From assembly GCA_046328715.1 (NCBI GenBank), contig JAXLWB010000026.1:62001-126000 (forward strand): a stretch of 64,000 nucleotides of DNA, given 5' to 3'. The position numbers and the translations under genes were made by a program. This document shows positions 1-9,045 of this stretch, in pieces; within the stretch, counting starts at the first letter, position 1, and each line of letters opens with the position of its first letter. The DNA is from JAXLWB01 sp046328715. Lineage in GTDB: Bacteria; Chloroflexota; Anaerolineae; Caldilineales; Caldilineaceae. The notes beneath the pieces were generated by a model. That model was not told the DNA's origin. It saw nothing but the letters and a program-made list of their open reading frames with translations, and searched no databases.

Positions 1-673
1 CCGGTGCCAGCCAGGTTGGATAGCCAACCCGATGCAACTCCTCGCGGATGATCACTGGCAAGTTGGCAATGGGTGAGTTCAGAAAGAGCGCAGCGATGCG
101 GGGCTCATCGACCATGGCGTAGAGGGTGGCCGCCCCGCTGAGCGAATTGCCGACGACTCCCACCTGCTCTGCTGCAAAGCCCTTCTGCTGCACCAGCCAA
201 TCCCAGGCTCCTTCCACATCCATGTATTCGTCCGTGCCGATGGTCGAATAGCCGTCGTCAGTCGCCGAGTCGCCGGTGTCATGCAGATCGAGCAGCAGCA
301 CACTAAAGCCGTTGTTATGCAACATCCCTGCTGGAACGAGAATGGCCTGTGCATTTTTGCAGCCACCCAGACCATCAACCAGAATCACGGCGGGCTGGTT
401 AGGATCACCTGCCACGTACCAACCGGTCAGCAACATCGAACGGAAGCGGCTAGGGAATTGCACCACCTCATAGCTCGGCATGTAATATTTTTCAATATCA
501 AACTCCGGCCATTTGCTGACGTTGGTAAAGTGGTCGGGCGTATTGGCCATGTGCGGATCGCAACTGTGCTGCACGCTGCCCAACCGCGTGTAGACCACAT
601 AGCCCACAGCAAAGTAGAGGATGGCGGCCACCAAAAGCAGCGAGACAAGGACAATCGGCAGACGTTTGCGCAT
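1..673 (-). CDS. alpha/beta hydrolase with N-terminal membrane anchor (partial, runs off left edge)
   Basis: Open frame on the minus strand starting at ATG 673-671 and running without a stop to the window edge (about 224 residues seen). Residues ~5-28 form one hydrophobic segment (MRKRLPIVLVSLLLVAAILY), a signal anchor that places the enzyme outside the membrane. A DGLGG oxyanion-type loop lies near residue 100 and a nucleophile elbow VVGNSLSG at 173-180, with Ser177 the likely nucleophile; the last position of the GxSxG pattern is Ser, followed by Gly. The acid and His would lie beyond the edge. The layout matches dienelactone hydrolase/prolyl-oligopeptidase-like hydrolases, but the substrate cannot be read. 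It is divergent from the sulfatase gene; the ~210 bp between them must hold both promoters. Confidence 0.8.
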   Translation of the reverse strand, partial: MRKRLPIVLVSLLLVAAILYFAVGYVVYTRLGSVQHSCDPHMANTPDHFTNVSKWPEFDIEKYYMPSYEVVQFPSRFRSMLLTGWYVAGDPNQPAVILVDGLGGCKNAQAILVPAGMLHNNGFSVLLLDLHDTGDSATDDGYSTIGTDEYMDVEGAWDWLVQQKGFAAEQVGVVGNSLSGAATLYAMVDEPRIAALFLNSPIANLPVIIREELHRVGYPTWLAP

Positions 674-882
674 GACTTTATACCTTTTCACTTAATAAAC
701 GGTACAGGGCGAACATAACGAGATGGCGTGCGACGCGCATACCTAACGTTCAATCGAGAGGGAGGCAAAACGCAAGGAAGGCGATTGGCAGCGAATTGTA
801 CCTTACCACAACGATGCTTTACAATTGCTTCACCGCCGTCGTGCATACGATGCACTATTTTTCAATCCCAAAGGAGAATTTC

Positions 883-2379
883 ATGAAAGCCGTGATGGTC
901 ATGTTCGATTCGCTTAATCGTCATATGCTCTCGGCCTATGGCTGCGATTGGACACACACGCCCAACTTCAAACGTCTGGCCGAACGCTCGGTGATGTTTA
1001 CCAACTCCTACGTCGGTTCGATGCCCTGTATGCCCGCACGCCGTGACTTGCAGACTGGGCGCTACAACTTTCTGCATCGCTCCTGGGGACCGATTGAACC
1101 CTTCGATGACTCAATGCCGCAACTGCTCGACAACCACGGCGTTTACACCCATCTCTCCACCGACCATTATCATTACTTTGAAGATGGCGGCATGACCTAT
1201 CACAACCGTTACACCTCGTGGGATTTTGAACGCGGCCAGGAGGGCGATCCCTGGAAGGGGCAGGTGGCGGATCCCGAGATTCCGCCCACCTTGATCGAAC
1301 GCAAATCGACCAACTCCGACCCCAAGTCGCTCAAGCAGATGTGGCGGCAAGATTGGGTCAATCGCCAGTTTCAGCGCCGCGAGGAGGATCAGCCGCAGCC
1401 GCGCACCTTTTGGAACGGGATCGACTTTATGCGCCGTAACCACAAAGAGGACAACTGGTTCTTGCACATTGAAACCTTTGACCCGCACGAGCCATTCTTC
1501 AGCCAGCGCAAATACAAAGATCTTTACCCACATAAATACGACGGCCCCCACTTCGATTGGCCGCCTTATCGCAAAATCCAGGAGACGCCCGACCAGGTCG
1601 AGCACATGCGCATGGAATACGCCGCGCTGCTCTCCATGTGCGATGCCTACCTGGGCGAAGTGCTCGACCAGTTTGACCAGCTCAACCTCTGGGAAGACAC
1701 GATGTTGATTGTCTGCACCGACCACGGTTTCCTGCTTGGCGAACACGATTGGTGGGCCAAGAACATGCACCCGCTCTACAACGAGATTGCCCGCACGCCG
1801 CTCTTTATCTGGGATCCGCGCTGCAAACGCCAGGGCACAACCGCTGACGGGCTTGCACAATTGATCGACCTTTCGGCCACACTGCTCGAATTCTTCGGCG
1901 TGCCGCTGCCGCCTGATATGCAGGGCATCCCGCTCAAAGATGCCGTCGCCAGCAACGCCCCCACCCGCCCAGCGATTCTCTTCGGCTATCATGGGGCGCA
2001 GGTCTGCGTGGTCAACGACCGCTACATCTACATGCGTGCCCCCGCCAACGCCGACAACACGCCACTCTTCGAATACACATTGATGCCCACCCACATGCGT
2101 AAACCCTTTGGGCTGGAAGAGTTGCAGGGTATGGAGTTGGCCGAGCCGTTCGCTTTTACCAAAGGCACCAAAACGCTGAAAATTCCAGGGCGGGTGTGGC
2201 CGGGGATGCACTCATTGGAAACCTATCTCTGGGATTTGCAATCCGATCCGGAACAGAACCAGCCCAGCCAGGACAAAGAGGCCGAAGCGCAGATGACCCG
2301 ACTGATGGTGCAATTGATGAAGGAAAATGACGCGCCGTCAGAGCAATATGTGCGCTTAGGTGTCGAGAATTATCTATGA
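883..2379 (+). CDS. sulfatase family hydrolase
   Basis: About 498 residues, matching the alkaline phosphatase/sulfatase superfamily. The ATG at 883 is chosen because AAAGGAGAA sits just upstream; an in-frame start at 796 has no such site. The N-terminal metal Asp is D9 (VMFDSLN). The maturation motif is C49-M-P-A-R53, a CxPxR formylglycine site with Ala where most type I sulfatases have Ser. A second metal cluster is CTDHGFLLGEHDWW. No signal peptide is visible, so it is probably cytoplasmic. The stop overlaps the start of the GH42 gene (ATGA), implying translational coupling and a joint role in breaking down sulfated or galactosylated glycans. The exact substrate is unknown. Formylglycine formation would need a separate maturase, not seen here. 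Confidence 0.88.
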   Translation: MKAVMVMFDSLNRHMLSAYGCDWTHTPNFKRLAERSVMFTNSYVGSMPCMPARRDLQTGRYNFLHRSWGPIEPFDDSMPQLLDNHGVYTHLSTDHYHYFEDGGMTYHNRYTSWDFERGQEGDPWKGQVADPEIPPTLIERKSTNSDPKSLKQMWRQDWVNRQFQRREEDQPQPRTFWNGIDFMRRNHKEDNWFLHIETFDPHEPFFSQRKYKDLYPHKYDGPHFDWPPYRKIQETPDQVEHMRMEYAALLSMCDAYLGEVLDQFDQLNLWEDTMLIVCTDHGFLLGEHDWWAKNMHPLYNEIARTPLFIWDPRCKRQGTTADGLAQLIDLSATLLEFFGVPLPPDMQGIPLKDAVASNAPTRPAILFGYHGAQVCVVNDRYIYMRAPANADNTPLFEYTLMPTHMRKPFGLEELQGMELAEPFAFTKGTKTLKIPGRVWPGMHSLETYLWDLQSDPEQNQPSQDKEAEAQMTRLMVQLMKENDAPSEQYVRLGVENYL

Positions 2380-4415
2380 ACAGCTACCCTTTGATCAACC
2401 CCAAACTGCCCCGCATCTGGCACGGCGGCGACTACAATCCAGAACAGTGGCCTCCCGCCACCTGGGACGAAGATGTGCGGCTGATGCAGCAAGCCAATTT
2501 CGAGGTCGCTACGATTGGCGTCTTTAGCTGGGTGTCGCTGCAACCCGCCGAGGACCGATTTGCCTTCGAGTGGATGGACAGGGTGATCGAGAAGCTGAGT
2601 ACAGGTGGACGTTACCTCTGTCTGGCAACGCCCAGCGCCGCCCAACCGGCCTGGATGTCGCAGGCTTACCCCGATGTGCTGCGCGCCGACAAAACGGGGC
2701 GACGGGTGCATCATGGCGGGCGCACCAACTATTGTCCCAACTCACCCACCTATCGCCGCTTCGCCGTGCAGATGGCGACCAAACTGGCGCAGCGCTATGG
2801 CCAACATCCCAACTTGCTGATCTGGCACATCTCCAACGAATATGCTACCCCTTGCTACTGCGACACCTGTACAGCCGCCTTTCGCACCTGGCTGCAAGCG
2901 CGTTACGCTTCGCTAGAGGAACTCAATCAGCGTTGGTGGAATGCCTTCTGGAGCCACACCTACACCGACTGGTCGCAGATCGAGCCGCCCTATGCCGACG
3001 GTGAGTCACTTGTCGTCCACGCCCTGACCCTTGACTATCGCCGCTTTCAGAGCGACTCAATGCTTGAATGTTACAAACTGGAACGCGACGCCATCCGTGC
3101 CATCACACCCGACATTCCGATCACGACCAACCTGATGGCAACCTTCCCCCATCTCGACTATCGCACCTGGGCCAAAGAGATGGATGTGGTTTCGTGGGAC
3201 TGTTATCCCCGTCCGAATGGGGCGATCAGCGACGTGGCATTCAACCACGACCTCAACCGTGGGCTGAAGGATGGTCAACCCTTCATGCTGATGGAACAGA
3301 CACCAAGCAGCCAGAATTGGCAGGCGGTCAATGCACTCAAACGACCGGGGGTGTTGCGGCTGTGGAGCTATCTGGCCGTGGCGCACGGTGCCGACACGGT
3401 GATGTACTTTCAGTGGCGACGAGGGCGGGGCGGCGGCGAGAAGTTTCACGGGGCCGTGGTCGAGCACGGTGGACGCTCTGACACCCGGGTCTTCGGCGAG
3501 GTGAGCGAACTGGGTGCTGAACTCGAACGGCTGGGCGACCTAACGCTCGGCGCAGCCACCGAGTCCAAAGTCGCCATTCTCTTTGATTGGGACAACTGGT
3601 GGGCAATCGAAGGGGCGATTGGGCCAATCAACCCCAAGGATTATCCTGCCTTTGTGCGCAAACATTACGCCGCGCTCTGGCGGCAACATGTCTCGATTGA
3701 CGTGATCTTCAGCGATTCAGAGTTGAGCCGTTATGACATTGTCGTCGCACCGATGTTACACATGGTTAAGCCGGGCTTTGGGGAACGAGCCGAGACGTTT
3801 GTGCGGGCTGGCGGCAGCTTTGTCACTACGGTTTTTAGTGGTGTGGTCGATCAGAACGACCTAGCCTTCGAGGGTTATCCAGGACCGCTGCGCAATCTGC
3901 TTGGCATTCGAGTCGAAGAGATCGACGCGCTCTATGAAGGGCAGACCAACCGTATCTTCGTCACCGACAATCGGCTGGAGAAGGTACGCGGCGAATATCT
4001 CTGTTCGCGGCTCTGTGACATCGTCCACAGCGAAGGGGCCGAAGTGCTGGCCGCCTATGGCAGTGACTTCTATGCCGGCAACCCAGTGATCACGCAGAAT
4101 CGGTTTGGTCTGGGCCATGCCTATTACATCGCTACCGACGCCGAGGAGCGCTTTCTGGATGATTTCTACAGCAGCCTGCTGCTGGAACACGGCATCGAAC
4201 CACTGCTCAACGTCCCCGCCAACGTCGAAGTGACCGTGCGCGAGACCCCACAACATCGCCTGCTCTTTGTGCTCAACCACGATGCAGCGTCCGCCACGGT
4301 GCCACTGCCCGCAAAGACAACGTTTCACGAGCATCTCACTGGTGGCACCGTGGCCGAAACGCTGGAACTGCCTACTTATGGCGTGGCAATTTTGGAAGCA
4401 GCAAGCGGTGAATAG
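2376..4415 (+). CDS. beta-galactosidase, glycoside hydrolase family 42
   Basis: 679 residues, the usual GH42 length. It hydrolyses terminal beta-D-galactosides from oligosaccharides in the cytoplasm. The N-terminal barrel opens with the family signature YNPEQWP and continues to the acid/base Glu155 (WHISNEYATP) and the nucleophile Glu307 (MLMEQTPSSQNW). The Cys-rich CYCDTC segment just after Glu155 is the zinc-type cluster seen in many GH42 enzymes. The C-terminal half carries the trimerisation and beta-sandwich domains. No signal peptide. It overlaps the sulfatase by 4 bp, so both are one transcription unit. The last codons (GGT GAA TAG) fall at the edge of the tandem repeat that follows. 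Confidence 0.95.
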   Translation: MNSYPLINPKLPRIWHGGDYNPEQWPPATWDEDVRLMQQANFEVATIGVFSWVSLQPAEDRFAFEWMDRVIEKLSTGGRYLCLATPSAAQPAWMSQAYPDVLRADKTGRRVHHGGRTNYCPNSPTYRRFAVQMATKLAQRYGQHPNLLIWHISNEYATPCYCDTCTAAFRTWLQARYASLEELNQRWWNAFWSHTYTDWSQIEPPYADGESLVVHALTLDYRRFQSDSMLECYKLERDAIRAITPDIPITTNLMATFPHLDYRTWAKEMDVVSWDCYPRPNGAISDVAFNHDLNRGLKDGQPFMLMEQTPSSQNWQAVNALKRPGVLRLWSYLAVAHGADTVMYFQWRRGRGGGEKFHGAVVEHGGRSDTRVFGEVSELGAELERLGDLTLGAATESKVAILFDWDNWWAIEGAIGPINPKDYPAFVRKHYAALWRQHVSIDVIFSDSELSRYDIVVAPMLHMVKPGFGERAETFVRAGGSFVTTVFSGVVDQNDLAFEGYPGPLRNLLGIRVEEIDALYEGQTNRIFVTDNRLEKVRGEYLCSRLCDIVHSEGAEVLAAYGSDFYAGNPVITQNRFGLGHAYYIATDAEERFLDDFYSSLLLEHGIEPLLNVPANVEVTVRETPQHRLLFVLNHDAASATVPLPAKTTFHEHLTGGTVAETLELPTYGVAILEAASGE

Positions 4416-4740
4416 ATTCAGAACCCCGCACCTCAGAACCGCGCACGATAGTAAGCGGCCACGTACGCTGCACGTACGCTGACGCTAACGGCTCTGAATC
4501 ACATGTCAGAGCCCCGCACGTCAGTAAGGGGACATCGTTCAGAGCGTGGTGAATAGATTCAGAACCGCGCACGTTAGTAAGCGGCCACGTACGCTGACGC
4601 TGACAGCTCTGAATCACACGTCAGAGCCCCGCACGTCAGTAAGGGGACATCGTTCAGAGCGTGGTGAATAGATTCAGAACCGCGCACGTTAGTAAGCGGC
4701 CACGTACGCTGACGCTAACGGCTCTGAATCACATGTCAGA
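4410..4740. repeat. three-copy tandem repeat, 115-141 bp unit
   Basis: Copies begin at GAATAGATTCAGAACC at 4410, 4551 and 4666, giving periods of 141 and 115 bp. The first copy is longer because CACGTACGCTG and CAGAACC are internally doubled. The unit contains the sub-motif GTACGCTGACGCTAACGG, which translates on the reverse strand to the phantom peptide TNVRGSE. The first copy includes the stop codon of the beta-galactosidase gene. Nothing in it looks like a gene. Confidence 0.85.
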
Positions 4741-4754
4741 GTCCCACATGATAA

Positions 4755-4810
4755 AGAGTCGACGGTGAAACAGTTCGTACTGCCCCACTATTCTACTGTC
4801 GACTCTCTTT
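4755..4810. terminator. bidirectional hairpin between convergent genes
   Basis: AGAGTCGAC (4755-4763) pairs with GTCGACTCT (4798-4806), followed by a T-rich run on the plus strand. It lies between the GH42 gene and the convergent phosphoesterase gene. The 34-base loop makes it less typical than a simple rho-independent terminator. Confidence 0.5.
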
Positions 4811-7800
4811 TTAGTTGCCACAGATGGACAGTTCGTGACGATCCTGGATGGCACCACTACGGGTGATAAAGAGGAAGGTCATCTGGCAACTGTCGGCCTC
4901 GACCAGCATAGCACCGAAATCGTCTATGTAACATTTTTGGCTGCCAGGAACCGATGGCGATTTGCATACATATCGGTTGGCCCCACCCAGCCCGTTGACA
5001 AAATAGGTTAGCCCGTCAAGTTCGAGTCGTTCATAGCTGTGCTCATGGCCAGAAAGCACAACCGAAGCACCCCAATCCTTGAAAGGCCACTGCATTGCTA
5101 CCGTCGGGCCATGGGTGGATGAAGAGTATGGGGCGTGGTGGAAGTAGACAAATTTCCAGTGGGAGGCTGAGCCTTGGAGTACGGTCTGTAACCACTGTGC
5201 CTGGGTTGAATTACTCGTATTCCCATCTGGCTCATGTGGATCGCTGTCAACCGCAAAGAGGTGAACGTTGCCACGCACCATGTCATAGTAGCGCTCGTTG
5301 TTCGGTAGCGTGAAATAACCCAGGTAGGGCTGGGCGTTGGTTGCAATCCAATCGTGGTTGCCAAGCGAGGGCCAGAAGCGCGTTGTGTTGACATCGTTGG
5401 TGATAAAGTCGCTGTAGTCTCTGGTGATATGTGTCTCAAGTGTTGCCTGTTCGCCGCTTGGGTAGTTGTTATCACCGAGAGTCACGATAAAGTCGGGAGT
5501 CCAACGCTTGACCAGGTTGGCGACATCGGTTTCTGGCTGTGTGCCCGTACCATAATCACCAATCACGGCGAAGCGCGTAGTATCGTTGGGGGTCGCATTG
5601 AGCACGAGGTCAAAACTTGTATCCGAACTGGTGGCGCTGGATTGGTGTACTTCCACTGCCAGGATGTTCGCCCCAGCCACCAGTGCAGATGGGCTTAGCG
5701 TATAGTGCATAAAGGTCTTTTCATTGCTGCCAGTGATGGCACCGGTAGCGACGATAGTGGGAAGCATGGGTCCGGCAGGCAGGTTGTCGCGCACGACCTC
5801 CTGACCATTCAAATAGATCACGGCGCTATCATCGCGCAGCAGTTGTAGATCGACCACCTTGTAACGTGAGGGGTCGTCGATGGTAAAGATATGGCGGAAA
5901 TAGCTCGTGATAAAGTTGTTGCTATCACAGGCTGGCGCGCTGGGTCCACAATTGATCACCGTTGCTTCATCCTTGTCGCCATAGCCTAATTCGCCCTGGC
6001 CACTCCGCCAGGTGCTGTCATCAAAATTCAACTGCTGCCAGCTTGACCCAGGATCGGAGCCGTTATCGAGGTATTTCCAGACCGCATCTGAAGGCACAAT
6101 TCCCGCGATCTTAGAAATTGCCAAAGCGTTGCCCTTTTGGATGAGCGGAAGGTAAACGGTTGAGGTGCCATTGTTAGGCTCAAGAATGGTGATAGTGATC
6201 TGGCTTGAGCCACTGTGGCCATCCTTATCCGTGGCCATGGCCGTAATGCGATGTTCTCCTGCATGGAAATCTGACTTTGTAAAGCTTCCCTGCTCCCCAA
6301 TTGGCCCCTGAACATTGGAACTCCAAAGTAAACTAGCGGTCACATCACCGTCCTGCGGATCAGTAGCGCTACCGCTAAAGGTGATCGCTTCGCCTTGGGT
6401 GAAGGTCTGATGATCGGTCGGCTGAGTGATGGTGACGGCTGGAAGATTATCTAGCGCTATGATGGTCAACCCGATTTGGGCAGAGTTACTGTTGCCGTCG
6501 CCGTCGGTGACACTGGCTGTAATCACATGCTCTCCCGGAGAAAGATCCGACTTTGTAAAACTTCCTCCTATGCCAATCTGTTGATCGATACTAGAATTCC
6601 AGGTTATGCTGCTGCCAATATCGTTGCCAGCAGCATCGTTGGCAAAGCCAACAAAATTAATCTCCACTCCTTGGCTAAAGCTATCGCCCGTAGTAGGCTC
6701 ATCAATCGCAATCGTAGGCCCACTTGGCTGTCCGCAAGAGGGAAGCGGAATATCGTAACTGCGAAAATAGGCAGGCACAAATGCTGAGTCTCCATCATCA
6801 ACCAACAGTTGAACGGTTCCATTACAAACGGGTGAGGGTACTTCGACAATTCCTTCAAAGCTGCCGGTGGTTTTAAGGAAAGTCAGATCGTCTGCCAAGT
6901 TCAATTTTTGTGGCTGCGAATCGGCTGTCCCATCCCACTGGAAGAGGAAGAAACCTGTCTGGCTCGGCGGACCGGCGATGATCAGATACTCACCGGCTGC
7001 GTTTCGTTCGATGCTGCGAATGCCATGTCCTTCCAGATTGAGTTCGATCGGTTCGCCGATATTGGCATTGCTCGCACTGCCATCGATCAAAGCATCAAAG
7101 TTATTGATCGGAGCAATCAGCGCCTGATCCTTAGTGGCTCCAACCAACGGAGCACGAAAGCCGACATAGATCGCCGTGTCATCCGGATTCATGGCCAAAC
7201 CTTCAATGTTGAAGCCATCGGCAATTTCAGGATTGACACCTTGGGCTGCCTTGTTTGCAAAGTCATAGCCGTGCGCATCCCCCCAAGCGATCAAATCACC
7301 AGCCGCTGTGCCATTGTTATCGGTGCGCAGGCCATCGTAGTGTCCCTTGAAGTTGAGCGTAGTGGTTGCGCCACTGCCTACCAGATCGGTGGCAAAAAAG
7401 CGGTAGCGCGTCGGCTTGTTATTTCCGTCGCTATCGTTACTATGGGAGCCGATCCAGTAGATGCGCCGCGTGGAACCACTGTCAGTCGTGATCGTTCTGC
7501 TGGTTGAGCCTTCCAGATCGATTTTCTTGGTTACGTTGAGATCGTTGCTAAGATCGAAAGTAGCCAATGGCCCACCGTCTTGACGACGATTGTAAAGACG
7601 GATAATATTGTCATTATCGTCACCCACCAACATAAAACTATCATCCAATACGATAGCTGTGGAGCCTTCTGAGGCGCCCTCGTGCTTGTAGGGCCCCGCG
7701 GCTTGAACCAAGGCTTGATCTGAAGCCAGAACAGAAATAGAGAGGTTTGTTCTTGCCAGGGGAAAGAGTGTTAGCAAGAGCAACAGTGCAATAGGAAGAG

Positions 7801-7876
7801 TCAAATGTGGTTTGCGACGCAACTGGTTGTGCCGCAACCAAGAGAAGATCCGATACCATCGAGAGTCGTTGCTCAT
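4811..7876 (-). CDS. secreted multidomain metallophosphoesterase with DUF3616-like N-terminal domain
   Basis: About 1,021 residues. The start at 7876 is chosen because AAAGGAGCAAAG lies just upstream; a longer in-frame start at 7942 lacks this. Domains in order: signal peptide/anchor (~26-48); DUF3616/esterase-like propeller (~55-390); two ~90-residue Ig/PKD-like repeats, each with a GGSFTKSD- or QGSFTKSD-type core; a VYLPLIQK motif (~570-580); a galactose-binding-like beta-sandwich (AVIYLNGQEVVR); and a C-terminal calcineurin-like phosphoesterase with GDYG, GDNNYPSG, GNHDW, FHHAPYSS and GHEHSYE metal ligands, complete as in purple acid phosphatase-like enzymes. It probably releases phosphate from extracellular phosphoesters. 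The internal YLPLIQK, a motif that ends other secreted proteins here, suggests the C-terminal half was fused on later. Confidence 0.85.
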   Translation of the reverse strand: MSNDSRWYRIFSWLRHNQLRRKPHLTLPIALLLLLTLFPLARTNLSISVLASDQALVQAAGPYKHEGASEGSTAIVLDDSFMLVGDDNDNIIRLYNRRQDGGPLATFDLSNDLNVTKKIDLEGSTSRTITTDSGSTRRIYWIGSHSNDSDGNNKPTRYRFFATDLVGSGATTTLNFKGHYDGLRTDNNGTAAGDLIAWGDAHGYDFANKAAQGVNPEIADGFNIEGLAMNPDDTAIYVGFRAPLVGATKDQALIAPINNFDALIDGSASNANIGEPIELNLEGHGIRSIERNAAGEYLIIAGPPSQTGFFLFQWDGTADSQPQKLNLADDLTFLKTTGSFEGIVEVPSPVCNGTVQLLVDDGDSAFVPAYFRSYDIPLPSCGQPSGPTIAIDEPTTGDSFSQGVEINFVGFANDAAGNDIGSSITWNSSIDQQIGIGGSFTKSDLSPGEHVITASVTDGDGNSNSAQIGLTIIALDNLPAVTITQPTDHQTFTQGEAITFSGSATDPQDGDVTASLLWSSNVQGPIGEQGSFTKSDFHAGEHRITAMATDKDGHSGSSQITITILEPNNGTSTVYLPLIQKGNALAISKIAGIVPSDAVWKYLDNGSDPGSSWQQLNFDDSTWRSGQGELGYGDKDEATVINCGPSAPACDSNNFITSYFRHIFTIDDPSRYKVVDLQLLRDDSAVIYLNGQEVVRDNLPAGPMLPTIVATGAITGSNEKTFMHYTLSPSALVAGANILAVEVHQSSATSSDTSFDLVLNATPNDTTRFAVIGDYGTGTQPETDVANLVKRWTPDFIVTLGDNNYPSGEQATLETHITRDYSDFITNDVNTTRFWPSLGNHDWIATNAQPYLGYFTLPNNERYYDMVRGNVHLFAVDSDPHEPDGNTSNSTQAQWLQTVLQGSASHWKFVYFHHAPYSSSTHGPTVAMQWPFKDWGASVVLSGHEHSYERLELDGLTYFVNGLGGANRYVCKSPSVPGSQKCYIDDFGAMLVEADSCQMTFLFITRSGAIQDRHELSICGN

Positions 7877-8142
7877 GGACTTTGCTCCTTTGCTGTCCTG
7901 TGATCTTACGGAGAAAAATGTTACGGTGGACAAAAATATCACTACTCAGCCGATTCCTTCCCAGGGAGGGGACCTGCAAAGGCAAACAGTGGTCTTGCTC
8001 GCCTTCCTGGAAAAGTTTGATCAATGGATTGAGTGGCGATTAAGAATTGTAGCTTGCTTTACGCGCTTTGTCGAACCGAAAATTGGCATCCACCTTTCAA
8101 CTTGTTAATTCCAACTCACCCCAATCTGCAAGGAACTGATCC

Positions 8143-9042
8143 ATGCGCACTTATCAGCCGATTCCTGAACTTACTGTCGTCGCCGTCCGCTATCGGGGCA
8201 GCCGACCCGCCCAACGAGACGAACGCAGCCTCAATGCCTACGCTACCAGCGATGTCTATGCCGCAGCCGACATTCCATTTCATGTCGTCGAACCTCGTTT
8301 CCCCGAAGCACAACGATCCACGGTCGAGCCGGATAACCTCGGTCTGATCGGCGGTGAAATTGCCGATGCCGTAGCCAACGGGCTGCGTGCTGGTCACGCC
8401 GTGTTGATGAGCGGCGGCGATTGCAGCCACATCACAGGCGTGCTTGGTGGCATGCAAGATGCTTATGGGGCTACCGCACGCATTGGTCTCGTCTGGTTCG
8501 ACGCTCACGGTGACTTCAACACTCCGAAGACGACGATTTCAGGCATGCTGGGCGGGATGCCTGTGGCGGTGAGTGCTGGCCTGGGCTATCCCAACTGGCG
8601 TATTGGCTCGCACATTGCTGCGCCGCTGCCCACGGAACGCATCGTCATGGTCGATGTGCGCAACCTCGACCCGCTGGAAAAACAACTAATCGACGCCACC
8701 GCCGTGACCGTTGCCGCAGTCGCCCCTGGCTTCCCCGGTGCGGATCTGGCCGAAGCCATTATGCAACTCAGCCAACGTTGCGACCTGATCTACCTACACA
8801 TCGACTCGGACGTCCTCGACGCCTCGCTCGTCCCCAACCACGGCACGCGTGAACCAAACGGCCCCAATCTGGAGCAAGTGTTGGCCGCAGTCGATCGGGT
8901 CATGGCGACCGGCAAAGTCGCAACCTTTGCTGTCGTTTCGGTCTACGGGGAAGGAGAAGGCTATGAGATCAGCCAACAGTCAGGGATTGGGTTAATACAA
9001 GGTGGATTGGAACGTTGGAAGAAGTATGGCATGGCGAGGTGA
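8143..9042 (+). CDS. arginase/agmatinase/formiminoglutamase (ureohydrolase) family protein
   Basis: 299 residues, full family length. Ureohydrolases use a two-manganese centre to hydrolyse guanidino or formimino groups. Visible ligand motifs are D120-A-H122-G-D124 and H219-I-D221-S-D223. The first motif, usually GGDHS, is GGDCSH here (G91-H96), so Cys94 replaces the His that binds one Mn; some arginase-like family members share this variant. Whether it is a true arginase, an agmatinase or another amidinohydrolase cannot be read. No signal peptide, so cytoplasmic. Stop and the next start are separated by 3 bp, so it may be co-transcribed with the GH16 gene. Confidence 0.85.
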   Translation: MRTYQPIPELTVVAVRYRGSRPAQRDERSLNAYATSDVYAAADIPFHVVEPRFPEAQRSTVEPDNLGLIGGEIADAVANGLRAGHAVLMSGGDCSHITGVLGGMQDAYGATARIGLVWFDAHGDFNTPKTTISGMLGGMPVAVSAGLGYPNWRIGSHIAAPLPTERIVMVDVRNLDPLEKQLIDATAVTVAAVAPGFPGADLAEAIMQLSQRCDLIYLHIDSDVLDASLVPNHGTREPNGPNLEQVLAAVDRVMATGKVATFAVVSVYGEGEGYEISQQSGIGLIQGGLERWKKYGMAR

Positions 9043-9045
9043 TTT

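Noticed and set aside
796..882. 29-residue N-terminal extension of the sulfatase
   Set aside because: The AAAGGAGAA site and family start favour ATG 883; the extension has no family match.
4410..4740. CRISPR array or small RNA
   Set aside because: Only three long copies of more than 110 bp without spacers; no promoter seen.
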